Below, piece by piece: positions 51,004 through 60,189 of a stretch of DNA of 64,000 bases (positions are counted from its first letter, which is position 1; every line of letters begins with the position of its first letter). A program made the translations under genes and the position numbers. The stretch comes from an uncultured Treponema sp. (lineage in GTDB: Bacteria; Spirochaetota; Spirochaetia; Treponematales; Treponemataceae), in assembly GCA_949299755.1 (NCBI GenBank), contig CASGBA010000005.1, forward strand, positions 80,501 to 144,500, given 5' to 3'. The notes under the pieces are model-generated. The model saw only the letters and a list, made by a program, of their open reading frames with translations, searched no databases and was not told the DNA's origin.

Positions 51004-53511
51004 ATGACAGATTCCACTAATGAAAATAACGACTGGTATCCCTTAAAAAGAGAATATGACCCCGGCATCAAAGAGAAGCAGTGGGAAGAACTTGTCCGTG
51101 ACGAAAGTATTTTTACAAAAAACTCTCTGATAACATTTGCCTGCATTCAAAATGCAACCAGTGGGACTTGCGCCGGCATGGCAAAACAATATGGAAGAAG
51201 TGCCAACTTTTACAACACAAATGTCTGGCAAACTGGCAAGCGGATTGCGGACAAATTGAAAATACCTCTTGTCTTGCGTGAAAGCGGCAATGAAAAATAT
51301 TGGCCGGTGTGTTGTTTAGGGAGGTATGTAAAAGATGGGTTTGAATATAAAATCCGGCCGGAATTGGAAGCAGCTTTTAACAAAACCGGCATATTAAAAG
51401 GAGTTGAATTGATGGAAGTAGAAAATAGATTTTCGTGGATACCTTTTTACACTGAATTGGCAGAAAAAATCCTCACCTACAAGGATAAACGGAAAGAACT
51501 TACGGATATTGTGTATGAATTGGGAATATCTGCTGATTACTTACATGACAATAAAATGCAAAAATTCAAGGAACTTCATCCTTTCGCAATATTTGGAGTA
51601 TTTAACAGGCGCTTAACAGAAAAAAACCGGAAGAAAATTTGTCAGTACTTTAAGGGAAAGTTTAGTTTATCGTCTGATATTCCAAGTGATTTTGATGGTA
51701 TTCCGATTTTAAATAATATGAATTCATTTTGGGGATTACCATTTTCGGAAATTGATGAGAATAATAAATCAGAGATAGATGAGAACTGGGAACTCTTTAA
51801 AATTGTTCTTTCAGATGACTTTAATGATAATATTTTTTGTAATCTTTTTGATAAAGTGATTAAACAGAATGGAACAAAGTGGTCTGTTACAATGGCATTG
51901 TTTTGGATTTCTCCCTACAAGTTTATGCCCTTAGATGACAACAGCAGAAAGTATTTGCAAAAATTAGGGTTGAATGTTTTTAAAGAGAAGGACTACAACG
52001 GCAAAAACTATTTGGATTTGATGGAAAAAATTAACGATCTAATTTCTCAACGGAAAATAAAAGAACGGAATATTCCTGAAATTTCCCAAAGTGCTTGGGA
52101 AATGGAAAATAATACCACAGGAGAAAATACAATGAATAGTACATCAGCGGACGATATAGTTTCAAAATACACCTCTCTTCTTACTCACACCCACAATTTG
52201 ATTTTCCATGGGGCGCCGGGAACCGGTAAAACCCATCTTGCAAAAGAAATTGCCAAAGCCATGGGAGCGGAAACAGCCTTTGTGCAATTCCATCCCTCCT
52301 ACGATTACACGGATTTTGTGGAGGGCTTGCGTCCGGTTCCGCAGGATGATGCAGGTCAAATCGGCTTTGAACTGCGGGACGGTGTGTTTAAGGAATTTTG
52401 TAAAAGGGCCTTGCTTTCCAAAAATATAAGTAGTGATGAATTAAAATTATTGCGTTCTTCACCTAATGTATGGAAAGTGTCTTTAGAAGGAACAGGGGAT
52501 AATCCGACTAGAAAAGATTGTTTGGAAAATGGATGGATTAGAATCGGTTGGGATAGTTATGGAGATGTAGAGGATTTTAATGATTTTGAAAATTTTTTTG
52601 AAGGTGGAAAACAAATACTTAGAAGTTTCCAGCATGAAATGCAGTGCGGTGATATAGTCCTTTCCTGTTATTCCGCAAAAGAAATTGATGCAATAGGAAT
52701 AGTAACCGGTGAATATGAATATCGGAATGTAGATCGTGCTTATCATAGATATAGAACTGTGAAATGGCTTGTAAAAAATATCCGTGAAAATATCGTTGAA
52801 TTAAACCATGGTAAAACCATGACACTTTCTACAATTTATAAATTAAAGATTGCGGTAAACGACATTCTTGATATTGTAAAAAAATATTCTACAAATACTA
52901 ATGCAAATAATACTGACAAATTTGTTTTTATCATCGATGAAATAAACCGTGGCGACCTTTCAAAGATATTCGGTGAACTTTTCTTCTGTATTGATCCAGG
53001 TTATCGTGGAGAAAAAGGAATATCTCAAACACAGTATCAAAATCTTATACCGGAAAATGATTTGTTTTACAAAGGTTTCTTCGTTCCTGAAAACGTCTAT
53101 ATCATCGGAACAATGAACGACATTGACCGGAGTGTGGAAACCATGGATTTTGCTTTCCGCCGGCGGTTTACCTTTGTGGAAATACAGGCTTCCGATCGGG
53201 TGGCAATGTTTGAAGAAATTACGGACGACGTAATCAAGCAGCAGGCTCGTGATAAAATGAAAGCCGTCAACGCTATAATTTCCGGCACGGAAGGACTTTC
53301 TTCTGCCTATCACATCGGGGGAGCTTATTTCTTAAGGCTCAAAACCCTGGATAATGATTTTGAAAAACTATGGGAGTACCATCTTGCCCCTTTGATTAAA
53401 GAATACCTTAGGGGTACAGAAGATGAAGCCGAAACCTTCGATAAGATAAAGCAGGCTTATGATGCACCGACAGATTCCTCTGTATCGGATTCTTCCCAAG
53501 AAGCAGAATAA
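51004..53511 (+). CDS. McrB-type restriction GTPase subunit with motor-domain insertion
   Basis: 835 residues. N-terminal part (1-400) starts WYPLKREYDPGIKEKQWEEL, a module seen in clostridial/treponemal McrB-like proteins, probably DNA- or modification-recognition. AAA+ motor: Walker A GAPGTGKTHLA near residue 402, Walker B VFIIDEINRGDLSKIFGE near 640, and the McrB signature GTMNDIDRSVETMDFAFRRR near 700. About 230 residues separate Walker A and B, far more than in E. coli McrB; the extra block (about 460-600) has WKVSLEGTGDNPTRKD and WIRIGWDSYGDVEDFNDF, EVE-like in pattern. The C-terminal tail is acidic. Works with McrC. Confidence 0.88.
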   Translation: MTDSTNENNDWYPLKREYDPGIKEKQWEELVRDESIFTKNSLITFACIQNATSGTCAGMAKQYGRSANFYNTNVWQTGKRIADKLKIPLVLRESGNEKYWPVCCLGRYVKDGFEYKIRPELEAAFNKTGILKGVELMEVENRFSWIPFYTELAEKILTYKDKRKELTDIVYELGISADYLHDNKMQKFKELHPFAIFGVFNRRLTEKNRKKICQYFKGKFSLSSDIPSDFDGIPILNNMNSFWGLPFSEIDENNKSEIDENWELFKIVLSDDFNDNIFCNLFDKVIKQNGTKWSVTMALFWISPYKFMPLDDNSRKYLQKLGLNVFKEKDYNGKNYLDLMEKINDLISQRKIKERNIPEISQSAWEMENNTTGENTMNSTSADDIVSKYTSLLTHTHNLIFHGAPGTGKTHLAKEIAKAMGAETAFVQFHPSYDYTDFVEGLRPVPQDDAGQIGFELRDGVFKEFCKRALLSKNISSDELKLLRSSPNVWKVSLEGTGDNPTRKDCLENGWIRIGWDSYGDVEDFNDFENFFEGGKQILRSFQHEMQCGDIVLSCYSAKEIDAIGIVTGEYEYRNVDRAYHRYRTVKWLVKNIRENIVELNHGKTMTLSTIYKLKIAVNDILDIVKKYSTNTNANNTDKFVFIIDEINRGDLSKIFGELFFCIDPGYRGEKGISQTQYQNLIPENDLFYKGFFVPENVYIIGTMNDIDRSVETMDFAFRRRFTFVEIQASDRVAMFEEITDDVIKQQARDKMKAVNAIISGTEGLSSAYHIGGAYFLRLKTLDNDFEKLWEYHLAPLIKEYLRGTEDEAETFDKIKQAYDAPTDSSVSDSSQEAE

Positions 53512-53529
53512 AGAATAAAAAGGCTTCCC

Positions 53530-54984
53530 ATGATTCGGTTAAAAACCACAGATAACTGCACCGGAAAAACAATCTCTCACATGGCTGTGTCGGGGGAGCT
53601 GTCTTCCGATAATATAGCAACGGCTTTCCGGGGACTGTTACCCCTTTCCAATAAAACCTTAAAAGACATTACCGACGAGACCCCTGACTTGCTGGTGTTT
53701 CCTGACTGCATCGAAAATACCGAAGACAGGATTAAGGATATGCCGGTCATTACTCTGGATATACCGCTTGGAAAAAACATAAGTGCGGAAGCTGCAAAAA
53801 TTAAAACCGGCAACATAGCGGGATTTATCGGCATTCCCTCTGACCGTCCGGGAGGAAAAGAAGTCCACCTGAAAATTACTTCCCGTTTTGTAAACGAACG
53901 TCCCGGCGAAGAAGACAGGGACTATTTTCTCTATTACCTTTTGGAAAAAGTTTTTTCTGTTAATCTTTTTGACTTAAAAGACCTTTCCCGGAAAGGCCAG
54001 TTTGACTTTCTGTTGTTTTTGTTTCCCTATTACCTCAAAAAGGCTTTGTCCCGGGGCTTGTTCAAAACCTACACCTTTTACAAAAAGAACGACATGAATA
54101 TCCGGGGACAAATCGATGTGGCACGGCACATCAAAGAAAACACTCCTTTCCGGGGAAATATCGCTTGCAATATCCGGGAGAGGACTGCCGACAATTACCT
54201 GACCCAGCTGATACGTCACACAATCGAAGTGATAAGGACTCGGAGTTTTGGAACGCACATTCTTTCCTGCGACAAGGTGACAAAAAATGCCGTGGAAGAT
54301 ATTGTATTGTCAACGCCATCATACAAAGGCGGTGAACGGGACAAAATCATCAGGGAAAATCTGAAACTGATTAAGCATCCTTATTTTACCGATTATGCCG
54401 CTTTACAAAAACTCTGCCTTGCAATTTTGAGTCGGCAGAAAGTGAATTACGGGGCTGATTCAAAAAAGATATATGGCCTTCTGTTTGATGTGGCATGGCT
54501 TTGGGAAGAATACCTTGCCGGATTGTTAAAAAGCCGGGATTTTAAACATCCCCAAAACAAAAAGGGCAGCGGCTGGCTGTATATGTTTGAAAATAAAATA
54601 AACGATACGGATGCGGATAAAAAATACAGTCACATTTTTCCTGATTTTTACAAACCGGGTGAATGGGTTCTTGATGCAAAGTACAAAAAAATAATCGGCG
54701 GTCAAATTGCCCGGGAAGATCTGTACCAACTTATCACCTATATGCACGTTATGAAAATTCCCCGGGGCGGTTTTATTTTCCCCCGAACCGAAAAAGAAAA
54801 GGGTGTAGACGAAAATAAAACCTTTGTGCTTAAAGGTTACGGGGGAACAATACACACTTTCGGCTTGGAGATACCCTTAAACCCCCAGTCCCGGGAAGAT
54901 TTTGCAGAAAAGATGAAAGCGTCGGAAACGGAGTTATTGGAGCGGATAAGGAATAACTACGTTGGAGAAGAAAATAACGTATAA
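53530..54984 (+). CDS. McrC-type nuclease subunit
   Basis: 484 residues. Partner of the GTPase, cutting DNA after translocation. N-terminal interaction region, then a PD-(D/E)xK core: HIFPDFYKPGEWVLDAKYKK (Asp near residue 373, DAK) and QLITYMHVMKI. The family segment DLKDLSRKGQFDFLLFLFPY and RGQIDVARHIKENTPFRGNI are typical. It follows McrB by 18 bases. Targets would be modified (for example methylcytosine-containing) DNA. Confidence 0.92.
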   Translation: MIRLKTTDNCTGKTISHMAVSGELSSDNIATAFRGLLPLSNKTLKDITDETPDLLVFPDCIENTEDRIKDMPVITLDIPLGKNISAEAAKIKTGNIAGFIGIPSDRPGGKEVHLKITSRFVNERPGEEDRDYFLYYLLEKVFSVNLFDLKDLSRKGQFDFLLFLFPYYLKKALSRGLFKTYTFYKKNDMNIRGQIDVARHIKENTPFRGNIACNIRERTADNYLTQLIRHTIEVIRTRSFGTHILSCDKVTKNAVEDIVLSTPSYKGGERDKIIRENLKLIKHPYFTDYAALQKLCLAILSRQKVNYGADSKKIYGLLFDVAWLWEEYLAGLLKSRDFKHPQNKKGSGWLYMFENKINDTDADKKYSHIFPDFYKPGEWVLDAKYKKIIGGQIAREDLYQLITYMHVMKIPRGGFIFPRTEKEKGVDENKTFVLKGYGGTIHTFGLEIPLNPQSREDFAEKMKASETELLERIRNNYVGEENNV

Positions 54985-55031
54985 GCATCTTTTATGTTGC
55001 TGATTAAAATCAGAAAAAGATTGACAGTCTA

Positions 55032-56001
55032 TCATTTCGCAATGCTTTCTATTTCTTTCCGTGTAAGTCCCTGTATCAGAATATATTTTGCATCCAGAAC
55101 AGTATATTTTTTCCCCGGAAGCCTTTTGACAAATTTTTTATGTTCAATGTATTTGTATACACTGTAGCTTCCCGGGTCATTGGGATCGCCGTCAATGACA
55201 ACAAGGCCGATGAGCCATTGGGATATATCGCTGTCTTTTACCGTGTCTGCATTTTCATATTCGATACAGGGCGTGAAAGGAATGATGGTGGGAACGGTTT
55301 CCGTAATGGTGTACAATCCCATGGTGGTACCGTCATCTTTTTCGTAAATTTTTTGTTTGGCGGAATAAGCATCGATATACTGCAAGTTTGTAATAAAACT
55401 GCTGAAATTTTTCTACAGTCTCTTTAGTTTTAATAATTTCTTTTATAATTTTTTTATTTAATGCTACAGGTCTGTGTAAGCCGAAAATCTCAAAATGCTC
55501 GTGATCGGAGTTTTTCAGGTTGTTATATATTGCTTCAAGAGCATATCCGATTTGTTCTTTATAATTATAGGCGGTAATCGTATCAGCGGTATATGTTTCG
55601 TTGTCTTCCGTGGTTATCTTGTTATTTCCCAGAAATGCACACAGCTTTTTCAGATAATCAAAGGCAGTTTCATAATCGGCAACGGCTGAGGGAGTAAAAA
55701 TTCTGATTTCGTAAGAACCGGTTTTATCGTCATAAGAAAGCTCGAAACCTCTGGCACTCACATTCTCTTTTCCGAGCAGGATGCACTCAAAGTTACCAAT
55801 TTTTTCTTTCAGAAAATCATTGTATTCTTCGTCATCTTCACCAACGGTATATTGGGAAAAATCCTGTCCAATTCGAAATCCTGCGCTACGGTTTCTTCGA
55901 TAGAGATTCTGTATTTTGTTTGAAAGCGTCAATTGACGGTTACCGCTAATCCATAGGAGTATATTGAAGAAACAGTCTCTGTAATATCTCGTTTTCATCA
56001 A
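55032..56001 (-). pseudogene. DUF4299-like protein, frameshifted
   Basis: Two overlapping frames encode parts of one protein: 55333-56001 (LKEKIGNFECILLGKENVSA...ENVSARGFELSYDDKTGSYE) and 55032-55385 (LQYIDAYSAKQKIYEKDDGT...LVVIDGDPNDPGSYSVYKYI). They join if one A is removed from the AAAAA near 55415-55425, giving ...EKNFSSFITNLQYIDAYSAK. Near the N-terminus a third phase reads KYRISIEETVAQDFELD, more family-like than the annotated frame, so at least two shifts are likely. The pattern recalls DUF4299 proteins of treponemes and clostridia; function unknown. Decay or sequence error cannot be told apart here. Confidence 0.6.
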
Positions 56002-56431
56002 AAACGAAATTTACTTCGATGAAATCTGGTAAATAGAGAATGTAAATTAAGTTATTATTCTTATCCTTATAGTCAAATGGCAGTTTTTTTTCAAGAAGAG
56101 CTTCAATTTCCTGTTTTCTGAAATTTTTATGAATTTTAATTGTATCTATATTTAAAATAAAATCATTTCCAAAAACTTCTAATTTATAAGGCAGTTTAGT
56201 GACACGAGAAGTATAAACTGTAAATGTTTCATATTTGTAACAAATTGTATCCCAGTCAGAATTAGGTTCAAAAGGTATTACTAACAATTCATCTTGAACA
56301 CCAAATAGATTTTGTAATTCTATTATAGAAGTATCAAGCGATAATTTTTTACTATTTATTTCAAAATAGTTTTCTGAAAATAAAAGATTCAAATTAATAA
56401 AGAAAAAAAGAAGTGCATAAAGTTTTTTCAT
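55946..56431 (-). CDS. Small exported protein coupled to the tube-M23 gene (immunity candidate)
   Basis: 161 residues, no known family. Signal peptide KKLYALLFFFINLNLLFS|ENYFE, then a beta-rich, AT-rich-coded domain (FEINSKKLSLDTSIIELQNL, YKYETFTVYTSRVTKLPYK, LYLPDFIEVNFVFDENEIL). Its ATG overlaps the previous stop (TAATG), so it is made with the tube-M23 protein and would reach the periplasm, where that protein's peptidase would act. That is the layout of an immunity protein; inference only. Confidence 0.65.
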   Translation of the reverse strand: MKKLYALLFFFINLNLLFSENYFEINSKKLSLDTSIIELQNLFGVQDELLVIPFEPNSDWDTICYKYETFTVYTSRVTKLPYKLEVFGNDFILNIDTIKIHKNFRKQEIEALLEKKLPFDYKDKNNNLIYILYLPDFIEVNFVFDENEILQRLFLQYTPMD

Positions 56432-57336
56432 TAGTTACCGTCCGAATATAATAGCTTGGCAGGATCATCGGATTTATCTGTACGGCTATATATGCCATCT
56501 TTATTACCGTCATATCCAAGATGTAGATGATTTCCTGTTGCTTTACCAGTTGCTCCAACTTCACCTATTTTTTCACCTGCTTCGACTCTTTCACCTTCAT
56601 AGACATTTATTTTACTTTGATGTGCATATAAAGAGTGTGTTCCGTCGTCATGAGTGATTTCTACATATTTTCCATAACCTCGGGGATTGTTTTCATTGTT
56701 TTCAACTTTAGTTACTTTTCCCCCTTTTATTGCATTAATTCTTGTACCTTTAGGTGCGGAAAAATCCATACCATTATGACCAGAAAGTGTATTTTGTCCA
56801 TTAGAAGTTGTAAATGAATCTCTTTCTCCCCAAACACTTGCGACATTTTGAGCATCATTCCAAGTTTTGCCAACTGGAGTTGCTACACCATAGTTAACTT
56901 CTGCCAAATCATTATCGACTTCAATACCTTCGTGTGCAATTTCAATTCGTTCTACGGCAAATGAGCTTCTGTCTCTTGCATCAAGTTTCGGACCAATCCA
57001 GCGGCATGGTAAGGCTCGGAAGAAGTTCCATCTTTTTAATTCTTCGCCATCAGTATTTTTTAGAACTATTGAACCATTCTTTCTTTCAATTTTTTCGTCT
57101 TTTGTTATGCTTTGAAACCAGTTAAGAAGTTCATTATTATCGTTTATTCCTTTTTCAAGAATTAGATTAGGATATCTTGTACGACCTTGAAAATGATGAA
57201 CTTCACCACCGCCTTCTTCATATTCAAAGGACTCTGTTTCAGCTTCTAGCCCTTCGCATTTCTGAAATCTAGCCGTTTCTATTCCGTCAATTTCTACATA
57301 AAATAAATATGATGATAATTTTGAATCGTCAGACAT
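56431..57336 (-). CDS. Contractile-tail tube (gp19-like) domain fused to M23 peptidase
   Basis: 301 residues. Residues about 8-140 match phage/eCIS tail-tube proteins: YLFYVEIDGIETARFQKCEG, then LEAETESFEYEEGGG, GRTRYPNLILEKGI, and KRWNFFRALPCRWIGPKLD with ERIEIAHEGIEV. Residues about 165-300 are an LytM/M23 endopeptidase with complete metal and catalytic residues: His187 and Asp191 (GHNGMD), His239 (YAHQS), His270/His272 (HLHLG). No signal peptide, as for tail-delivered cargo. It begins a two-gene unit with the exported protein at 55946. No sheath, baseplate, spike or ATPase genes are in the window. The upstream side is cut by IS remnants. Confidence 0.88.
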   Translation of the reverse strand: MSDDSKLSSYLFYVEIDGIETARFQKCEGLEAETESFEYEEGGGEVHHFQGRTRYPNLILEKGINDNNELLNWFQSITKDEKIERKNGSIVLKNTDGEELKRWNFFRALPCRWIGPKLDARDRSSFAVERIEIAHEGIEVDNDLAEVNYGVATPVGKTWNDAQNVASVWGERDSFTTSNGQNTLSGHNGMDFSAPKGTRINAIKGGKVTKVENNENNPRGYGKYVEITHDDGTHSLYAHQSKINVYEGERVEAGEKIGEVGATGKATGNHLHLGYDGNKDGIYSRTDKSDDPAKLLYSDGN

Positions 57337-57356
57337 TATCTCTCCCTTTTTTTACT

Positions 57357-57488
57357 TTATGCGCCCCAGTGCGGGCGTCCACATAACATACAATATGGTG
57401 AGCCTCGCGATGTTAAAAACCGCGTATTTACGGCAAACTTAAATAAAAGACAAGCGGCCGAGTTACCGCAAACAAAGGAGACACACCA
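57357..57488 (+). mobile_element. IS110-type left-end noncoding remnant
   Basis: Structured, gene-free DNA directly before a truncated IS110 transposase start, with short inverted pieces such as GCGG...CCGC at 57459-57474. IS110-group elements encode a bridge RNA in this position; this stretch could still make one. Confidence 0.45.
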
Positions 57489-57560
57489 ATGGAAAGTATA
57501 ATTTATATCGGAATCGATGTCCACAAGGACACTTACAGCTTGTGCAGTTTTGATCGTATC
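57489..57560 (+). pseudogene. IS110 family transposase, 5' fragment
   Basis: About 24 recognisable codons from ATG 57489: MESIIYIGIDVHKDTYSLCS, the DEDD-transposase start with its first Asp (GIDVHKD). AAAGGAGACA is a good ribosome site. Similarity ends near 57560 where the IS66-bearing segment begins. The rest of the transposase is not seen. Confidence 0.75.
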
Positions 57561-57598
57561 CACAAATTGAATTTACGTTTACATAATTATACCACAAT

Positions 57599-59323
57599 TT
57601 AAATCCATTCTCCACGAATCTTATATGGAGTAATTTCAATATTCCAGGGGAGAAGTTTTTCCCAGTCATTTTCAGTTTCAGCATAAGGGGCTTTTTTAAA
57701 AAGACATCTGAGATAATCTTCAGGAGCAATACCATTCTGCTTGGCAGTTTCAATAAGGGACAGAATAAAACATGATGCTCTTGCTCCATTACCGCTACCG
57801 CTGAAAAGGAAATTTCGCCTTGCCATTACCCAGCTTTTTACGCTGCGTTCTGCCGCATTGGTCGAAAAAGTTGCTTCAGGATATTTTATAAAGTTTTCAA
57901 GATTTTCCCATTTGTTTAAACAGTAGTTTACAGCTTCCTTTGTCTTTGAGGAATCAAGAATCATTTCCTTCTGTTTCTTTTCAAGAAGCCATGAATGAAG
58001 GTTATCCATGTGAGGTTTTACATCATTTACTCGTCTTTCAAGGAACTCAGCTTCAGAAATTTTTTCTTCATCGAAAAGTTTTCTGAGTCGATTCTCATTG
58101 TCAAATACATCCTTAAACAGCTTTATGGCTTGTGCTGCATGCTTTGACTTTGTTGCCTTTACAGCATCAGCGAATCCACGACGGGCATGAACCCAGCAGT
58201 TGAGTAATTCTATTTTATGGTCTGGATGGTTAAGGTTCCAGTAATTGATGGCAGCATTGTAGCCGGAATATCCGTCAGACTGGATTACATTTCCTTTATA
58301 GCCTTCAAGAAAATCCAGGACGTTCTTTCCACTACGGGTCCATCTGAAATTGTATGAGAAAACAGGATGTTCCTTTGTTCCACCAAGAACCACCCACATA
58401 TAGCAGTTCTTACGGCATTCATCTTCCAAGTCATCGGCTTTCTTTCTGTACCTGGCTTCATCCCAGTATTCTGCTTTCAGTTCCTCCGAATCTACCTTTA
58501 GAACTTCTACTGGGCTTTCGTCAAACATCAGAAGTTTTGTCTTCTTCAGTTCTGAATTAAGAAGAGTTTCCAGAGGCTTGAGCTTTTCATGAACTTTTAA
58601 TGACCAGTTGCACATGTTCTGGCGGCTGATACAGATTCCCTGCCAGTTGTAGGTATCCTCAAGGCAGTAGAAAGGCGTATGTTTCATATACTTGCTGATG
58701 AATATATGTGCAAGCAGTTCTGGTGTTGCAAGGGAATGTTCAATAATCCGCTTTTCCTTTGCAGCTTTTCTTACAGGCTTATCGTTATCATCAATGCAGT
58801 TTTGACACTCATAAACATAACGGTGAACTTCCTCGATGTATTCTGAAGATGGAACATGAACGATTCTTTCGCTGACGATTTCACGAACCTTTACCATTTT
58901 TGTTCCGCAATTACTGCAGATTTTTTCTTCTTCAGAAAGGTCTATTACATATTTCTGGCGAGGAAGATTTTTGGATTTGTTTCTGGTTCTTCCGGGCTTT
59001 TTTCTTTCTGATTTTCTGTCAAAAAGATCATCGTCACTAAGGGCCTGCACTATGTCTTCATCAGAGATTTCAGGACACTGGTTTTCAAGTTTAAGGCCCA
59101 TTTCCTCAGCGTCAAAAAGGAATGGCTGTGATTCATAAAGTTTCTTGAGTGACTCTGTTTTTGATGCGAATTCTCTTGCTCTCTTAACTGCAAGTTTTTC
59201 ATTAAGAATCTTTATTTCTGCCTGCTGTTCACGGATTTTCTGGTCTTTTTCTGAAAGACGTGCGTTCATTTTTTCGAGTAGGAGTAAAGCTTCTGCAAGT
59301 GATTCTGGTTTTCCGTCTTTCAT
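57599..59323 (-). CDS. tnpC: IS66 transposase TnpC
   Basis: 574 residues. N-terminal leucine-zipper-like helix (LAEALLLLEKMNARLSEKDQ), zinc-finger segment CSNCGTKMVKV, and the DDE core beginning MLMFDESPVEVLKVD / VIQSDGYSGYNAAIN and ending NAAERSVKSWVMARRNFLFS with the C-terminal IS66 helical domain. Intact frame, so potentially active. Confidence 0.93.
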   Translation of the reverse strand: MKDGKPESLAEALLLLEKMNARLSEKDQKIREQQAEIKILNEKLAVKRAREFASKTESLKKLYESQPFLFDAEEMGLKLENQCPEISDEDIVQALSDDDLFDRKSERKKPGRTRNKSKNLPRQKYVIDLSEEEKICSNCGTKMVKVREIVSERIVHVPSSEYIEEVHRYVYECQNCIDDNDKPVRKAAKEKRIIEHSLATPELLAHIFISKYMKHTPFYCLEDTYNWQGICISRQNMCNWSLKVHEKLKPLETLLNSELKKTKLLMFDESPVEVLKVDSEELKAEYWDEARYRKKADDLEDECRKNCYMWVVLGGTKEHPVFSYNFRWTRSGKNVLDFLEGYKGNVIQSDGYSGYNAAINYWNLNHPDHKIELLNCWVHARRGFADAVKATKSKHAAQAIKLFKDVFDNENRLRKLFDEEKISEAEFLERRVNDVKPHMDNLHSWLLEKKQKEMILDSSKTKEAVNYCLNKWENLENFIKYPEATFSTNAAERSVKSWVMARRNFLFSGSGNGARASCFILSLIETAKQNGIAPEDYLRCLFKKAPYAETENDWEKLLPWNIEITPYKIRGEWI

Positions 59324-59377
59324 ATTTAAAGAATAGCATTTTTGAATTCTTTTAAAAAGTAGTTTTAAAGAGATTAT

Positions 59378-59725
59378 TTAGAAAACTGCATCAAACTTTA
59401 TTTCTTCATGGGCACGCCAGAAATCAATTCCTGCAAGAAGCATTTCAAACTGCTCTGTATTTATTTCTCTTGCTTCCTGGCTTGTATTCGGCCATGGCCA
59501 GGTTGCCATCTCAAGTCTTTTTTGGGCAAGCCAGAAACCTGTCTTGTTCCAGAATATAATCTTGAGCAGTTTATGACTCTTATTGCAGAAAAAGAATACG
59601 GAATTGCTTAAAGCATCCAGATGCATTTCGTTTTCAATGATTGCAAGAAGACCTGTAACTCCTTTGCGCAGATCAGTTGAACCAGGCCTTACGTAAAGTC
59701 TTGCACCTTCAAAGTCTATTTTCAT
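59378..59725 (-). CDS. tnpB: IS66 accessory protein TnpB
   Basis: 115 residues: ARLYVRPGSTDLRKGVTGL then FFFCNKSHKLLKIIFWNKTG, the diagnostic IS66 Orf2 pattern. ATGA overlap with tnpA gives translational coupling. Confidence 0.95.
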   Translation of the reverse strand: MKIDFEGARLYVRPGSTDLRKGVTGLLAIIENEMHLDALSNSVFFFCNKSHKLLKIIFWNKTGFWLAQKRLEMATWPWPNTSQEAREINTEQFEMLLAGIDFWRAHEEIKFDAVF

Positions 59726-60042
59726 AAAGAAGCCATTGCTGCAAGGATTTCCCGGATAATTACCGTATTACTGTTTCCAGGAATTTCAATCTCTATTCCA
59801 GCCTTACGGATTATCATGTTCTGTTTTTCCTTTATGAATGTTGATTTTAATTCAACGAAATGAACATCTGCAGCCTGGCATGCTTCTGCAGATTTGTATT
59901 TAGTCACCCATGCAGACAAAGTATTTGGTTTAATGCCGTATTCTGGAGCGAATACTGTCTGTGATTTTCCTGACTGAATGTATTCCTCAACAATTTTCTG
60001 ACGTTCTTCACGACTGTAATTTGATCTCATAATTTCTTCCAC
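59722..60042 (-). CDS. tnpA: IS66 accessory protein TnpA
   Basis: 106 residues with a helix-turn-helix (SREERQKIVEEYIQSGKSQT, EYGIKPNTLSAWVTKYKS), as in the first IS66 gene. Likely binds the IS ends. Confidence 0.92.
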   Translation of the reverse strand: MEEIMRSNYSREERQKIVEEYIQSGKSQTVFAPEYGIKPNTLSAWVTKYKSAEACQAADVHFVELKSTFIKEKQNMIIRKAGIEIEIPGNSNTVIIREILAAMASL

Positions 60043-60189
60043 CTTGCGTAGAAGTTTAGTTCAAAGATTTATTTTTGGAAAATACATGAGAATTGACGGT
60101 TACTTTTGTTTTCATGAAATTCTCCCCACTTTTTTCAGGATGTCCCATTACGAGAACAAGATCAAGTCTGCAAAATAAATAACAAAACC

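Larger units (their letters stand above)
57560..60103 (-). mobile_element. IS66 family insertion sequence
   Basis: Contains tnpA, tnpB and tnpC in the normal order on the minus strand. The right end probably ends at 60103 with GTAACCGTCAATT reading inward (IS66 ends begin GTAA). No matching left inverted repeat could be found near 57560, so the left boundary is approximate and the copy may be truncated. Confidence 0.7.

Noticed and set aside
57530..57600. Left inverted repeat of IS66
   Set aside because: I looked for a match to GTAACCGTCAATT reading inward; only a weak direct-orientation similarity (GTAAACGTAAATTC on the minus strand) was seen.
60131..60172. Short frame MSHYENKIKSAK near the IS66 right end
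   Set aside because: Too short; no family match, and it may be an IS remnant.
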